The notes below the pieces were generated by a model. The model made no database searches, was not told where the DNA came from, and saw nothing but the letters and a program-made list of their open reading frames with translations. Below are positions 1 through 5,002 of a stretch of DNA of 5,018 nt, piece after piece; the first letter of the stretch is position 1, and each line of letters begins with the position of its first letter. Origin of the DNA: an uncultured bacterium (GTDB taxonomy: Bacteria; Bacillota; Clostridia; Lachnospirales; Lachnospiraceae); the NCBI GenBank assembly GCA_946543095.1, contig CAMNLO010000153.1, positions 1 to 5,018 on the forward strand, read 5' to 3'. Both the position numbers and the translations under genes were made by a program.

Positions 1-17
1 CATGCGATCCCCCGGAG

Positions 18-58
18 GGGCTAAGGAAATGCTGAATTATTCAGCATTTCCTTAGCCC
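18..58. repeat. Perfect 19-bp inverted repeat (long hairpin)
   Basis: The arms at 18-36 and 40-58 are exact reverse complements around a three-base spacer (TTA), so either strand could fold into a nearly uninterrupted hairpin. It is not a canonical intrinsic terminator, because neither strand shows a T-run after the stem: the right side continues GTAGCCGCG, and the reverse strand runs into a C-rich stretch. It could be a Rho-independent terminator lacking its U-tract, a dispersed palindromic repeat, the remains of a small mobile element, or a transcript-end stabiliser for a gene upstream of the window. The inverted repeat is seen directly; its role is unknown. Confidence 0.85.
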
Positions 59-156
59 GTAGCCGCGCGGTAGATGCACGGCTCAGAACTGAATTGCAAC
101 CCGAATCGTTACGTATCATGAGTTCAATGCGCGCAAATAAAGAAGGAGGGTATTTC
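59..156 (+). other. Leader upstream of the cyclase gene
   Basis: This is about 100 bases of non-coding sequence between the left hairpin and the first gene. It holds a short GC palindrome, CCGCGCGG (63-70), and a TATCAT hexamer (114-119) that resembles a -10 box. The best upstream partner, TTGCAA at 94-99, is only 14 bases away, which is too short for a convincing sigma-A promoter. A promoter for the cyclase-reductase pair may be here or to the left of the window, but none can be assigned with confidence. Confidence 0.35.
143..149 (+). promoter_or_regulatory. Strong Shine-Dalgarno that fixes the cyclase start
   Basis: AAGGAGG, a full match to the anti-Shine-Dalgarno core, ends seven bases before the ATG at 157. 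It selects this ATG over the in-frame TTG at 94, which has no comparable site and would add 21 residues of sequence unlike the family. Confidence 0.85.
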
Positions 157-849
157 ATGGACAGAGTATTCAGGCTGGGAGACGGACTCAGACTCATCGA
201 TCTGACCAAGATCATCGACCCCGCAACGGAATCACGCCGCTGCCATCTGTTCCGCTTCAACACCGGCGGACCCATCCCCGACTATCACACGAATATCGAT
301 ATCATGAGCCATCTGGGGACCCACTGCGAATGCCCCTATCACCATGACGACAACTGGCCCTCCGCGGCGGAGCTTCCCCTGACCACCTTTATGGGCAGGG
401 CGATCTACTGCAATTTCAAGAGCAGGCTTTCCCCCAGGGAGCATATCTCGGCAAAGGCCCTGGATGAGCAGCTGGGGGGCAAGATGAAGGAAGGGGACAT
501 TATCATCATCGATTCCGACTACAAGCTGACCCCCTTCACGAAAGCCACCAACACGGAAAAGGACAAAAGGCTTTTGGTGAACGCAGAGACCGCGGAGTGG
601 TTCAAGGCCCACAAGGCAAAGTGCGTGGCCTTCGGGGACGGCGTTTCCATTGAAAACAGCAATGAGGACGTAAAGCCCTTCCACGATATCCTGCTGGCGG
701 AAAACATCGTATTTCTGGAGGTGGTGCAGAATCTGGACCTTCTTGAGAAGGAGATCTTTTTCATGAGCTATTCGCCGCTGCCCATCATCGGCCTGGATTC
801 CAGCCCCGTCCGGTGCTACGCCATCGAGGGCCTTGCGGAGTTCTCATAA
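157..849 (+). CDS. Cyclase family protein (kynurenine formamidase-like metal-dependent hydrolase)
   Basis: This is a 230-residue cytosolic protein with no signal peptide or membrane segment, of typical length for the cyclase/KynB-type family. Known members (arylformamidase KynB, isatin hydrolase) use a divalent-metal site to hydrolyse amide-like bonds. The metal motif HxGTHxDxPxH appears as HLGTHCECPYH (residues 52-62), giving His52, His56 and His62, but with Glu58 at the usual Asp position. A second block, FHDILLAENIVFLEVVQNLD (175-194), supplies His176 and Glu188, which match the later metal/catalytic His and Glu of the family. IIGLDSSPVR (210-219) matches the conserved C-terminal GxDxxSxD-like segment, although the last Asp is replaced. 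The start is set by AAGGAGG at 143-149. The gene is followed after 15 bases by the reductase gene, so the two are probably co-transcribed. Family assignment is firm. The substrate is unknown, and no kynurenine pathway gene is nearby to support true formamidase activity. Confidence 0.9.
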   Translation: MDRVFRLGDGLRLIDLTKIIDPATESRRCHLFRFNTGGPIPDYHTNIDIMSHLGTHCECPYHHDDNWPSAAELPLTTFMGRAIYCNFKSRLSPREHISAKALDEQLGGKMKEGDIIIIDSDYKLTPFTKATNTEKDKRLLVNAETAEWFKAHKAKCVAFGDGVSIENSNEDVKPFHDILLAENIVFLEVVQNLDLLEKEIFFMSYSPLPIIGLDSSPVRCYAIEGLAEFS

Positions 850-864
850 GGAAGGGCTAAAGCT

Positions 865-1785
865 ATGCGGATCGCAGTCATCGGCGCGGGAGCCATGGGC
901 TCCATATACGGCGGACATCTTTCCCTGAAGAATGAGGTTCTTCTGGTGGACACCAACCGGGAGGTGGTGGACCGGATCAATGAGAAGGGTCTGATCCTGG
1001 AGGAAAACGGAAAAGAGCATCTCTATCACCCGAAGGCCCTTGCGGACACCTCCGGCGAAGCTCCCATGGACCTGGTGATCCTCTTTGTGAAGGCGCTGTT
1101 TTCGAAAGCGGCCCTTTCGGGAAACAAAGCCCTCATCGGTCCGGGTACCTATCTGATGACTTTGCAGAACGGGTCCGGCCATGAGGATATCCTGCAGGAG
1201 TTCGCGCCCCTTGAGCGGATCATCATCGGCACCACCAACGACAACGGAGCGGTGCTGGGTCCCGGCCATGTGCGCCACGGGGGAGAAGGGGAGACCAATA
1301 TCGGCATGCTGGTGCCGGACGAAAAGGGATTTCTGCCGAAGCTGAAGGAAACTATGGATGCCTGCGGCTTTCAGGCTGAGATCAGAGAGAACATACAGCA
1401 GCTGATCTGGGACAAGATGTTCACCAATGTCTCACTGTCTGCGGTGACGGCTCTGTTGTCCTGTCCCATGGGTTATCCCACGCAGAATGAATATGCCTAT
1501 GCCTTAGTGGAGCAGTTAGTCAGGGAAGCCGCCGCCGTGGCCAGGGGATTGGGCCTTGCGGCGGAGGAGGGCGCGATCCTCGAGAAGGTAAGAAAGACCT
1601 CCGAGGGCTCTCCGGAGGGGATCACCAGCATCTGCGCGGATCTCAGGGCCGGCAGGAAAACAGAGGTGGAGACCATTTCCGGGTCCGTGGTGAGAGCCGC
1701 GGAGAAATGCGGCGTACCTGCCCCCACCCACCGGTTTGTGGTGAACATGATCCATGCCATGGAGGAATTGCCCAAAAACCAATAA
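865..1785 (+). CDS. Ketopantoate reductase (ApbA/PanE) family protein, 2-dehydropantoate 2-reductase-like
   Basis: The 306-residue length is normal for the family, which reduces 2-dehydropantoate (ketopantoate) to pantoate with NADPH or acts on related 2-oxo acids. The N-terminal Rossmann fold starts with IGAGAMGS (6-13). Residues equivalent to the E. coli PanE active site are all present: Asn102 in QNGSG, Lys184 and Asn188 in WDKMFTN, Ser255, and Glu267 in TEVETISG, with the Ser-to-Glu spacing of 12 residues kept. The helical C-terminal domain covers about 175-306. Beta-strand 2 ends in Asp29 (LLVDTNR), an acidic residue that usually favours NAD(H), whereas E. coli PanE has Arg31 for NADPH. 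The gene has its own site, AAGGAAGGG (848-856), which overlaps the cyclase stop codon. Its place between a hydrolase and a TRAP transporter suggests a catabolic 2-oxo/2-hydroxy acid reductase rather than coenzyme A synthesis. That is inference; housekeeping PanE remains possible. Confidence 0.9.
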   Translation: MRIAVIGAGAMGSIYGGHLSLKNEVLLVDTNREVVDRINEKGLILEENGKEHLYHPKALADTSGEAPMDLVILFVKALFSKAALSGNKALIGPGTYLMTLQNGSGHEDILQEFAPLERIIIGTTNDNGAVLGPGHVRHGGEGETNIGMLVPDEKGFLPKLKETMDACGFQAEIRENIQQLIWDKMFTNVSLSAVTALLSCPMGYPTQNEYAYALVEQLVREAAAVARGLGLAAEEGAILEKVRKTSEGSPEGITSICADLRAGRKTEVETISGSVVRAAEKCGVPAPTHRFVVNMIHAMEELPKNQ

Positions 1786-1826
1786 ATCCCTGTTGTGTTT
1801 GCATGCTCCAGCTGTTAAGATAGAAC

Positions 1827-1853
1827 TTGGCATATTATGGTAAACCATAGATT
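1827..1853 (+). promoter_or_regulatory. Candidate sigma-A promoter for the TRAP genes
   Basis: TTGGCA (1827-1832) matches the -35 consensus at five of six positions, and TAGATT (1848-1853) matches the -10 consensus at four of six. The spacer is 15 bases, which is short. An alternative -10 is TATTAT (1833-1838), but it has only a poor -35. A dyad repeat (1836-1849) fills the spacer, which would suit a repressor site. The position, about 175 bases upstream of dctP and after the reductase gene, is plausible. Confidence is low because the spacing is not ideal. Confidence 0.25.
1836..1849. promoter_or_regulatory. Dyad repeat 1, operator-like
   Basis: TATGGTAAACCATA has perfect five-base arms (TATGG/CCATA) around TAAA. 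Its core, TGGTAAACCA, fits the TGGTNNACCA pattern known for some FadR-subfamily GntR regulators such as UxuR/ExuR. It sits within the candidate promoter spacer. A related copy lies 41 bp downstream. No regulator gene is present in the window, so the regulator is unidentified. Confidence 0.4.
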
Positions 1854-1858
1854 GCTGT

Positions 1859-1873
1859 CGGAGAGCTTCTCCG
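1859..1873 (+). promoter_or_regulatory. Leader hairpin A
   Basis: CGGAGA (1859-1864) and TCTCCG (1868-1873) form a six-base-pair stem with a three-base loop (GCT). It lies between the two operator-like dyads. It is the first of four stems in the dctP leader. Its right side can also pair with 1936-1941, so it could be one state of a conformational switch. Confidence 0.5.
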
Positions 1874-1876
1874 GGT

Positions 1877-1890
1877 AATGATAAACCATT
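1877..1890. promoter_or_regulatory. Dyad repeat 2, operator-like
   Basis: AATGATAAACCATT shares 11 of 14 bases with the repeat at 1836-1849. The outermost pair changes from T/A to A/T, so the symmetry is kept, while one inner pair (A opposite C) is broken. The centre-to-centre distance of 41 bp is close to four helical turns, which would place two bound dimers on the same face of the DNA. It may be a weaker auxiliary site. Confidence 0.35.
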
Positions 1891-2033
1891 CAAAGAGGAG
1901 TCTGAAAGAAAACTCTGATATGTGTTTCTTTCAGACCCGGATCGGCGCCGAGCCCCGATCCGGATGGCATCGGCAGATCAAGGATCTGCTTTGCCGGCCT
2001 CACACCAAGTGCTCGGCAGGGAGACTAACATGA
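1878..2033 (+). CDS. Possible 51-residue leader ORF overlapping the dctP start
   Basis: An ATG at 1878 opens 51 codons that end at TGA 2031-2033, sharing the four bases ATGA with the dctP start codon at 2030. Such an overlap often marks translational coupling. Against it, there is no good Shine-Dalgarno (only GGAGAG at 1860-1865, about 12 bases away), the start lies inside dyad repeat 2, and the predicted peptide is basic with three Cys and no recognisable domain. The reading frame also runs through hairpins B to D. An open frame of this size can arise by chance, so this is listed as a weak candidate for a leader peptide. Confidence 0.12.
   Translation: MINHSKRSLKENSDMCFFQTRIGAEPRSGWHRQIKDLLCRPHTKCSAGRLT
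1900..1936 (+). promoter_or_regulatory. Leader hairpin B, 12-bp stem
   Basis: GTCTGAAAGAAA (1900-1911) is the exact reverse complement of 1925-1936, with a 13-base loop. It is followed directly by hairpin C with no T-run, so it does not look like a simple terminator for the reductase gene. A cis-acting RNA element, an mRNA 5' stabiliser or a protein site are all possible. Confidence 0.7.
1937..1963 (+). promoter_or_regulatory. Leader hairpin C, 9-bp GC-rich stem
   Basis: CCGGATCGG (1937-1945) pairs perfectly with CCGATCCGG (1955-1963) around a nine-base loop. It abuts hairpin B with no spacer, which favours coaxial stacking in an RNA. The stretch 1942-1951 (TCGGCGCCGA) is also a self-contained palindrome. 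No T-run follows. Confidence 0.65.
1973..1989 (+). promoter_or_regulatory. Leader hairpin D, 7-bp stem
   Basis: GCAGATC (1973-1979) pairs with GATCTGC (1983-1989) around AAG. GGCA at 1966-1969 and TGCC at 1992-1995 could extend it across an internal loop. It ends about 30 bases before the dctP ribosome binding site, so it leaves that site free in this fold. Confidence 0.5.
2018..2023 (+). promoter_or_regulatory. Ribosome binding site that fixes the dctP start
   Basis: AGGGAG lies six bases before the ATG at 2030. It supports this start rather than the in-frame ATG at 1922, which would put 36 polar, Arg-rich residues in front of an otherwise ideal lipoprotein signal peptide. Confidence 0.75.
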
Positions 2034-3121
2034 AAAAGAAAGTCATTTCCATGCTGCTCGCTTCCGCCATGGTCATCGCGACTCTGGCCGGATGCTCCAC
2101 AACAGCACCCGGTGCACCTGCAGCCGATGCCGGAAGCGCCGCACCCGCAGCTGACGCCGGTCAGGCTGCAGCTCCTGCCGCGGATGCGGAGCTGACCCTC
2201 ATCGTGGCCTCCAACGCCACAGATGCCACCAACCCCTATAACTACGGCCTGGATAAGTTAAAAGAGGTGCTGGAAGAGAAGTCCGGAGGCAAGATCGCCG
2301 TAACAGTCCACAAGGGAACCCTGGGCGAGAACGAGTCCGAGCTCGTGGAGAAGCTGCAGATGGGCGCAGCCGACCTGGTGGTGTCCTCCCCCGGCTTCAT
2401 GACCGCCATCGGCGTGCCGGAGATCGATATCTTCTCTCTGGAGTATCTCTTCGACAGCTTTGACCACTGGGAGAAGTGCCTGGACGGTGATTTCGGCGCT
2501 GCCATGAGAGACATCGTGAAGGAGAAGACCAACAACCAGTTCCGTATCATGAGCTACTGGAGCAGCTCCGTCAGGGATGTGTACGCAAAGCAGGCGGTGA
2601 CCAAGCCCGAAGATCTGAAGGGTTTAAGCATCAGAACCCAGTCCGCCTCCGTGCAGCAGGATTTCTTCAAGGCCTGCGGCGCCATCCCCACCACCGTGGC
2701 CTGGGGCGAGCTGTATCAGGCTCTGCAGCAGGGCGTTGTGGACGGTGCCGAGAACGACTACACGAACCTGACCTTAAAGGAGCACCACAAGACTCCCAAC
2801 GGCAAGTACATTTCCGAGACCCATCACGATTTCACCACCCGTCTGTTCCTCATGGACGGCAATAAGTATGACGCTCTGACCGACGAGCAGAAGGGCTGGC
2901 TCAATGAGGCAGTGGAAGCCTGCACCGCAGAAGAGAGAGCCATCACCTACAGGATGTTTGACGAGTCCAAGCAGAAGGCCATTGATGACGGCGCTGTCAT
3001 CACGGAGTTCAAGGACATCGATATCGATGCCTTCAAGGCTCTGGCCATCCCGATCCAGGACAAGTTTGCTGCCGACAACAATATGCAGGAGCAGCTGGAC
3101 ATGATCCGCAACGCAAAATAA
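2030..3121 (+). CDS. dctP: TRAP transporter substrate-binding lipoprotein, DctP family
   Basis: This 363-residue protein is the extracellular receptor that captures a carboxylate and delivers it to the DctQ/DctM membrane complex. Residues 1-22 are a lipoprotein signal peptide: KKK, a hydrophobic core, then lipobox LAGC with Cys22 as the lipidated residue. A flexible Ala/Pro/Asp linker (23-53) with three PAADA units follows, then the binding domain from about residue 54. Family landmarks are EDLKGLSIR (194-202), the ELYQALQQGVVDGAEN block (227-242), and three ligand-site residues Arg182, Arg202 and Asn242. Their spacing of 20 and 40 residues equals that of Arg127, Arg147 and Asn187 in the sialic acid receptor SiaP. 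Arg202 is the residue expected to clamp the ligand carboxylate. Membrane anchoring by lipid suits a Gram-positive host. The substrate is not readable from sequence; the neighbouring reductase and hydrolase suggest an oxo/hydroxy acid or an amide/lactone precursor. Confidence 0.95.
   Translation: MKKKVISMLLASAMVIATLAGCSTTAPGAPAADAGSAAPAADAGQAAAPAADAELTLIVASNATDATNPYNYGLDKLKEVLEEKSGGKIAVTVHKGTLGENESELVEKLQMGAADLVVSSPGFMTAIGVPEIDIFSLEYLFDSFDHWEKCLDGDFGAAMRDIVKEKTNNQFRIMSYWSSSVRDVYAKQAVTKPEDLKGLSIRTQSASVQQDFFKACGAIPTTVAWGELYQALQQGVVDGAENDYTNLTLKEHHKTPNGKYISETHHDFTTRLFLMDGNKYDALTDEQKGWLNEAVEACTAEERAITYRMFDESKQKAIDDGAVITEFKDIDIDAFKALAIPIQDKFAADNNMQEQLDMIRNAK
2117..2188 (+). repeat. Degenerate in-frame PAADA linker repeats in dctP
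   Basis: Residues 30-34, 39-43 and 49-53 of DctP each read PAADA. They are encoded by similar but not identical codons, with units about 9-10 residues apart. This looks like a slippage- or duplication-derived spacer between the lipid anchor and the binding domain. It probably sets reach from the membrane and is not expected to bind ligand. Confidence 0.7.
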
Positions 3122-3130
3122 GACCGCTTT

Positions 3131-3170
3131 GCCGGGCAGAGGGGTTTCCTCTGCCCGGCTTACTTCTTTT
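3131..3170 (+). terminator. Terminator-like hairpin between dctP and dctQ
   Basis: The 12-base arms at 3131-3142 and 3148-3159 are exact reverse complements, GC-rich, with a five-base loop (GGTTT). A T-rich tail with TTACTTCTTTT (3160-3170) follows, interrupted by A and C. It starts nine bases after the dctP stop. The imperfect T-run suggests partial termination, and the stem could also protect the dctP message from 3' decay. Either would give more binding protein than membrane subunits, as is usual for binding-protein-dependent transporters. Confidence 0.8.
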
Positions 3171-3187
3171 CTCTGTAGGAAAGGGCT

Positions 3188-3191
3188 GAGG
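3188..3191 (+). promoter_or_regulatory. Ribosome binding site that fixes the dctQ start
   Basis: GAGG ends six bases before the ATG at 3198, with a second purine block AGGAAAGGG at 3177-3185. This start is preferred over the in-frame ATG at 3129, which lies just before the terminator-like stem and would make translation cross the whole hairpin. Confidence 0.65.
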
Positions 3192-3197
3192 CAAATA

Positions 3198-3695
3198 ATG
3201 AAAAAGGCGATTGACACGATGCAGAAGATCCAGATCGCCATAGGGGGTCTGTTTTTGAGCATCTTTCTTGTGTCGGTGGTGACGCAGATGATCTGCAGAT
3301 ATCTGAGTATTGCCGCCATGTGGACGGAGGAGGTCTCCATGTACTCCTTTATCTGGGCAGTGTTTATGGGGGCTGCGGCGATGGTTCATGCCAGAGCCCA
3401 TTTTGCGTTCACCTCTTTTCTGGACATGATAAAAAGCGAGAAAGCGAAGGGGGTACTGAGGCTTCTGATCTCACTGATCATGCTCAGCTTCACTGTTCTG
3501 ATGTGCTATTACGGGATTCAGATCACAAAACAGTTCTGGAATTACAAATGGATCAATATTCCCAGCTTTAACAGAGGCCCTACCTGGCTGTGTCTGCCTC
3601 TCTGCGGCCTGACCTCTTCCATCTATCTTCTGTATCAGATCATACAGGAGATCGGCATTCTGACAGGAAAAGCCGAAGTCACGAAAGAAGAGTAG
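3198..3695 (+). CDS. dctQ: TRAP transporter small permease subunit, DctQ family
   Basis: This 165-residue membrane protein has four hydrophobic segments at about 13-35, 46-64, 87-108 and 130-150, which is the standard DctQ layout. The most diagnostic stretch runs from Trp42 to His68: WTEE at 42-45, FIWAVFMGAAAM at 51-62, then Arg66 and His68, matching the W-x-E-E / W-x-x-F-x-G-A / R-x-H signature of the family. DctQ binds the large subunit DctM in the membrane and is needed for transport; in some systems the two are fused, but here they are separate. The gene starts 76 bases after dctP, beyond the terminator-like hairpin, and ends 17 bases before dctM. The C-terminal tail (GKAEVTKEE) is short and charged, as expected for a cytoplasmic end. 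Confidence 0.92.
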   Translation: MKKAIDTMQKIQIAIGGLFLSIFLVSVVTQMICRYLSIAAMWTEEVSMYSFIWAVFMGAAAMVHARAHFAFTSFLDMIKSEKAKGVLRLLISLIMLSFTVLMCYYGIQITKQFWNYKWINIPSFNRGPTWLCLPLCGLTSSIYLLYQIIQEIGILTGKAEVTKEE

Positions 3696-3712
3696 AAGGG
3701 AGGTAGCAGATA

Positions 3713-5002
3713 ATGCTTGGTGTAATCCTTGTAATCATGTTTATCGGCTTTGTGGCCATCGGAGTCCCCATTTCTTTTGCCCTGGGCGTTGTTTCCTTCA
3801 CCGGTATCGCAGCCCTTCCCGATATCCCGAACACCGTGGTGTTCACAAAGATGTTCAACGGCTTAAACAGCTTCACGCTGCTGGCGGTGCCTTTGTTTAT
3901 CCTGGCGGCAAACCTGATGAACGAAGGGGAGATCACGGAAAAGCTCATCGAGTGCATCTGCGATCTGGTGGGACATTTTAAGGGCGGTCTGGCTTACGCC
4001 AATGTTCTGGTGAGCATGGTCTTTGCCGGGATCTCCGGCTCCTCCCAGGCGGACACCTCCGGGGTGGGTAAGATCTTTATCCCCGCCATGGAAAAACAGG
4101 GTTATGATAAGGGAACCAGCGTGGGTGTCACCGCGGCATCCTCCACCTTAGGCTCCATTATCCCTCCCAGCATCACCATGGTGGTCTATTCCGGCATCGC
4201 CAATGTGTCCACGGGAGCGCTGTTCATGTGCGGCATTGTCCCCGGGATCCTTCTGGGTCTGGCCCAGATGGGCGTGGTGAAATTCTACAGCAAAAAGAAG
4301 AATTTCCCCCAGAGTGAGAAGGTTCCCCTGAAGACGGCCATCAAGCACACGCTGATCTCCATGCCGGCGCTTTTGACCCCCATCATCCTGATCGGAGGCA
4401 TTGTGTCCGGGCTCTTTACCCCCACGGAATCCGCCGCCTTCTGCTGCATCTATGCGCTGTTAGTGGGCATTTTCTTTTACAAGACCATTAAGATCAGGAA
4501 TCTTCCCAGGATCCTGATCGAGACCATGAAAATGGCGTCCCTGTCCCTCTTTGCGCTGGCCACGGCCAACGCTCTGGGAGAGCTTCTTGCCTATTATCAG
4601 CTCAACAGGATCGTTCAGGGCTTCTTTACGAGCCTTCCCGGAGGCTGGCTGATCTTCCTTCTGGTGGTGGTGGCATTCTTCCTCTTTGTGGGGACCTTCA
4701 TGGACGCGGTCCCTGCCATGATCCTGTTTGTCCCCATCATCCTGCCCTCCGCCACGGCCCTTGGCATCAGCCCCATTATCTTAGGACTGATCATCATCGT
4801 GACCCTGGCGCTGGGACTTGTCACGCCGCCCTACGGACTCTGCCTCTTGTTGGCCTCCTCCATATCCGGCATCAGTATTGAAGAAGGCTTCTGGGGGACC
4901 CTTCCCTATTTCTTAAGCTCCGTGGCGGTGCTGCTTCTGATGCTGTTTTTGCCGAACCTTTGGCTTGCGATCCCGCAGTTTCTCTTTCCGGGACTGTTTT
5001 AG
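3713..5002 (+). CDS. dctM: TRAP transporter large permease subunit, DctM family
   Basis: The 429-residue length and roughly a dozen hydrophobic stretches are typical of the DctM elevator-type permease, which uses a sodium gradient to move substrate delivered by DctP. Landmarks in order are FAGISGSSQADTSGVGK (104-120) with the conserved GxSGSS turn, LGSIIPPSITMVVYSG (146-161) with the PPS hairpin tip, FTPTESAA (235-242), GTFMDAVPAMILFVPIILP (327-345), and LVTPPYGL (369-376). The paired SGSS/PPS and TPTE/TPP regions correspond to the two internal repeats that form the ion and substrate sites in the family. The start ATG follows AAGGGAGG (3696-3703) by nine bases. The gene is complete, with TAG at 5000-5002. 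It is the last gene visible; whether the operon continues to the right is unknown. Confidence 0.95.
   Translation: MLGVILVIMFIGFVAIGVPISFALGVVSFTGIAALPDIPNTVVFTKMFNGLNSFTLLAVPLFILAANLMNEGEITEKLIECICDLVGHFKGGLAYANVLVSMVFAGISGSSQADTSGVGKIFIPAMEKQGYDKGTSVGVTAASSTLGSIIPPSITMVVYSGIANVSTGALFMCGIVPGILLGLAQMGVVKFYSKKKNFPQSEKVPLKTAIKHTLISMPALLTPIILIGGIVSGLFTPTESAAFCCIYALLVGIFFYKTIKIRNLPRILIETMKMASLSLFALATANALGELLAYYQLNRIVQGFFTSLPGGWLIFLLVVVAFFLFVGTFMDAVPAMILFVPIILPSATALGISPIILGLIIIVTLALGLVTPPYGLCLLLASSISGISIEEGFWGTLPYFLSSVAVLLLMLFLPNLWLAIPQFLFPGLF

Noticed and set aside
94..119. TTGCAA ... TATCAT as a promoter for the cyclase gene
   Set aside because: The spacer is only 14 bases and the -35 match is weak, so it is mentioned only as part of the leader description.
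94..156. In-frame upstream start (TTG at 94) for the cyclase
   Set aside because: No ribosome binding site there, and the extra 21 residues are unlike the family; the ATG at 157 has AAGGAGG seven bases upstream.
232..684. Long minus-strand open frame opposite the cyclase
   Set aside because: It is a shadow of a clearly conserved family on the + strand, and the peptide has no recognisable motif.
1922..2029. In-frame upstream ATG (1922) for DctP
   Set aside because: It would add 36 polar, Arg-rich residues before a textbook lipoprotein signal peptide and would begin inside hairpin B; the ATG at 2030 has its own ribosome binding site.
3129..3197. In-frame upstream ATG (3129) for DctQ
   Set aside because: It lies just before the terminator-like stem and adds residues before a normal DctQ N-terminus; the ATG at 3198 has GAGG six bases upstream.
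2774..3340. Long minus-strand open frame opposite dctP and dctQ
   Set aside because: It is antisense to well-supported genes, crosses the terminator-like hairpin and shows no recognisable domain; it is a by-product of codon bias on the + strand.
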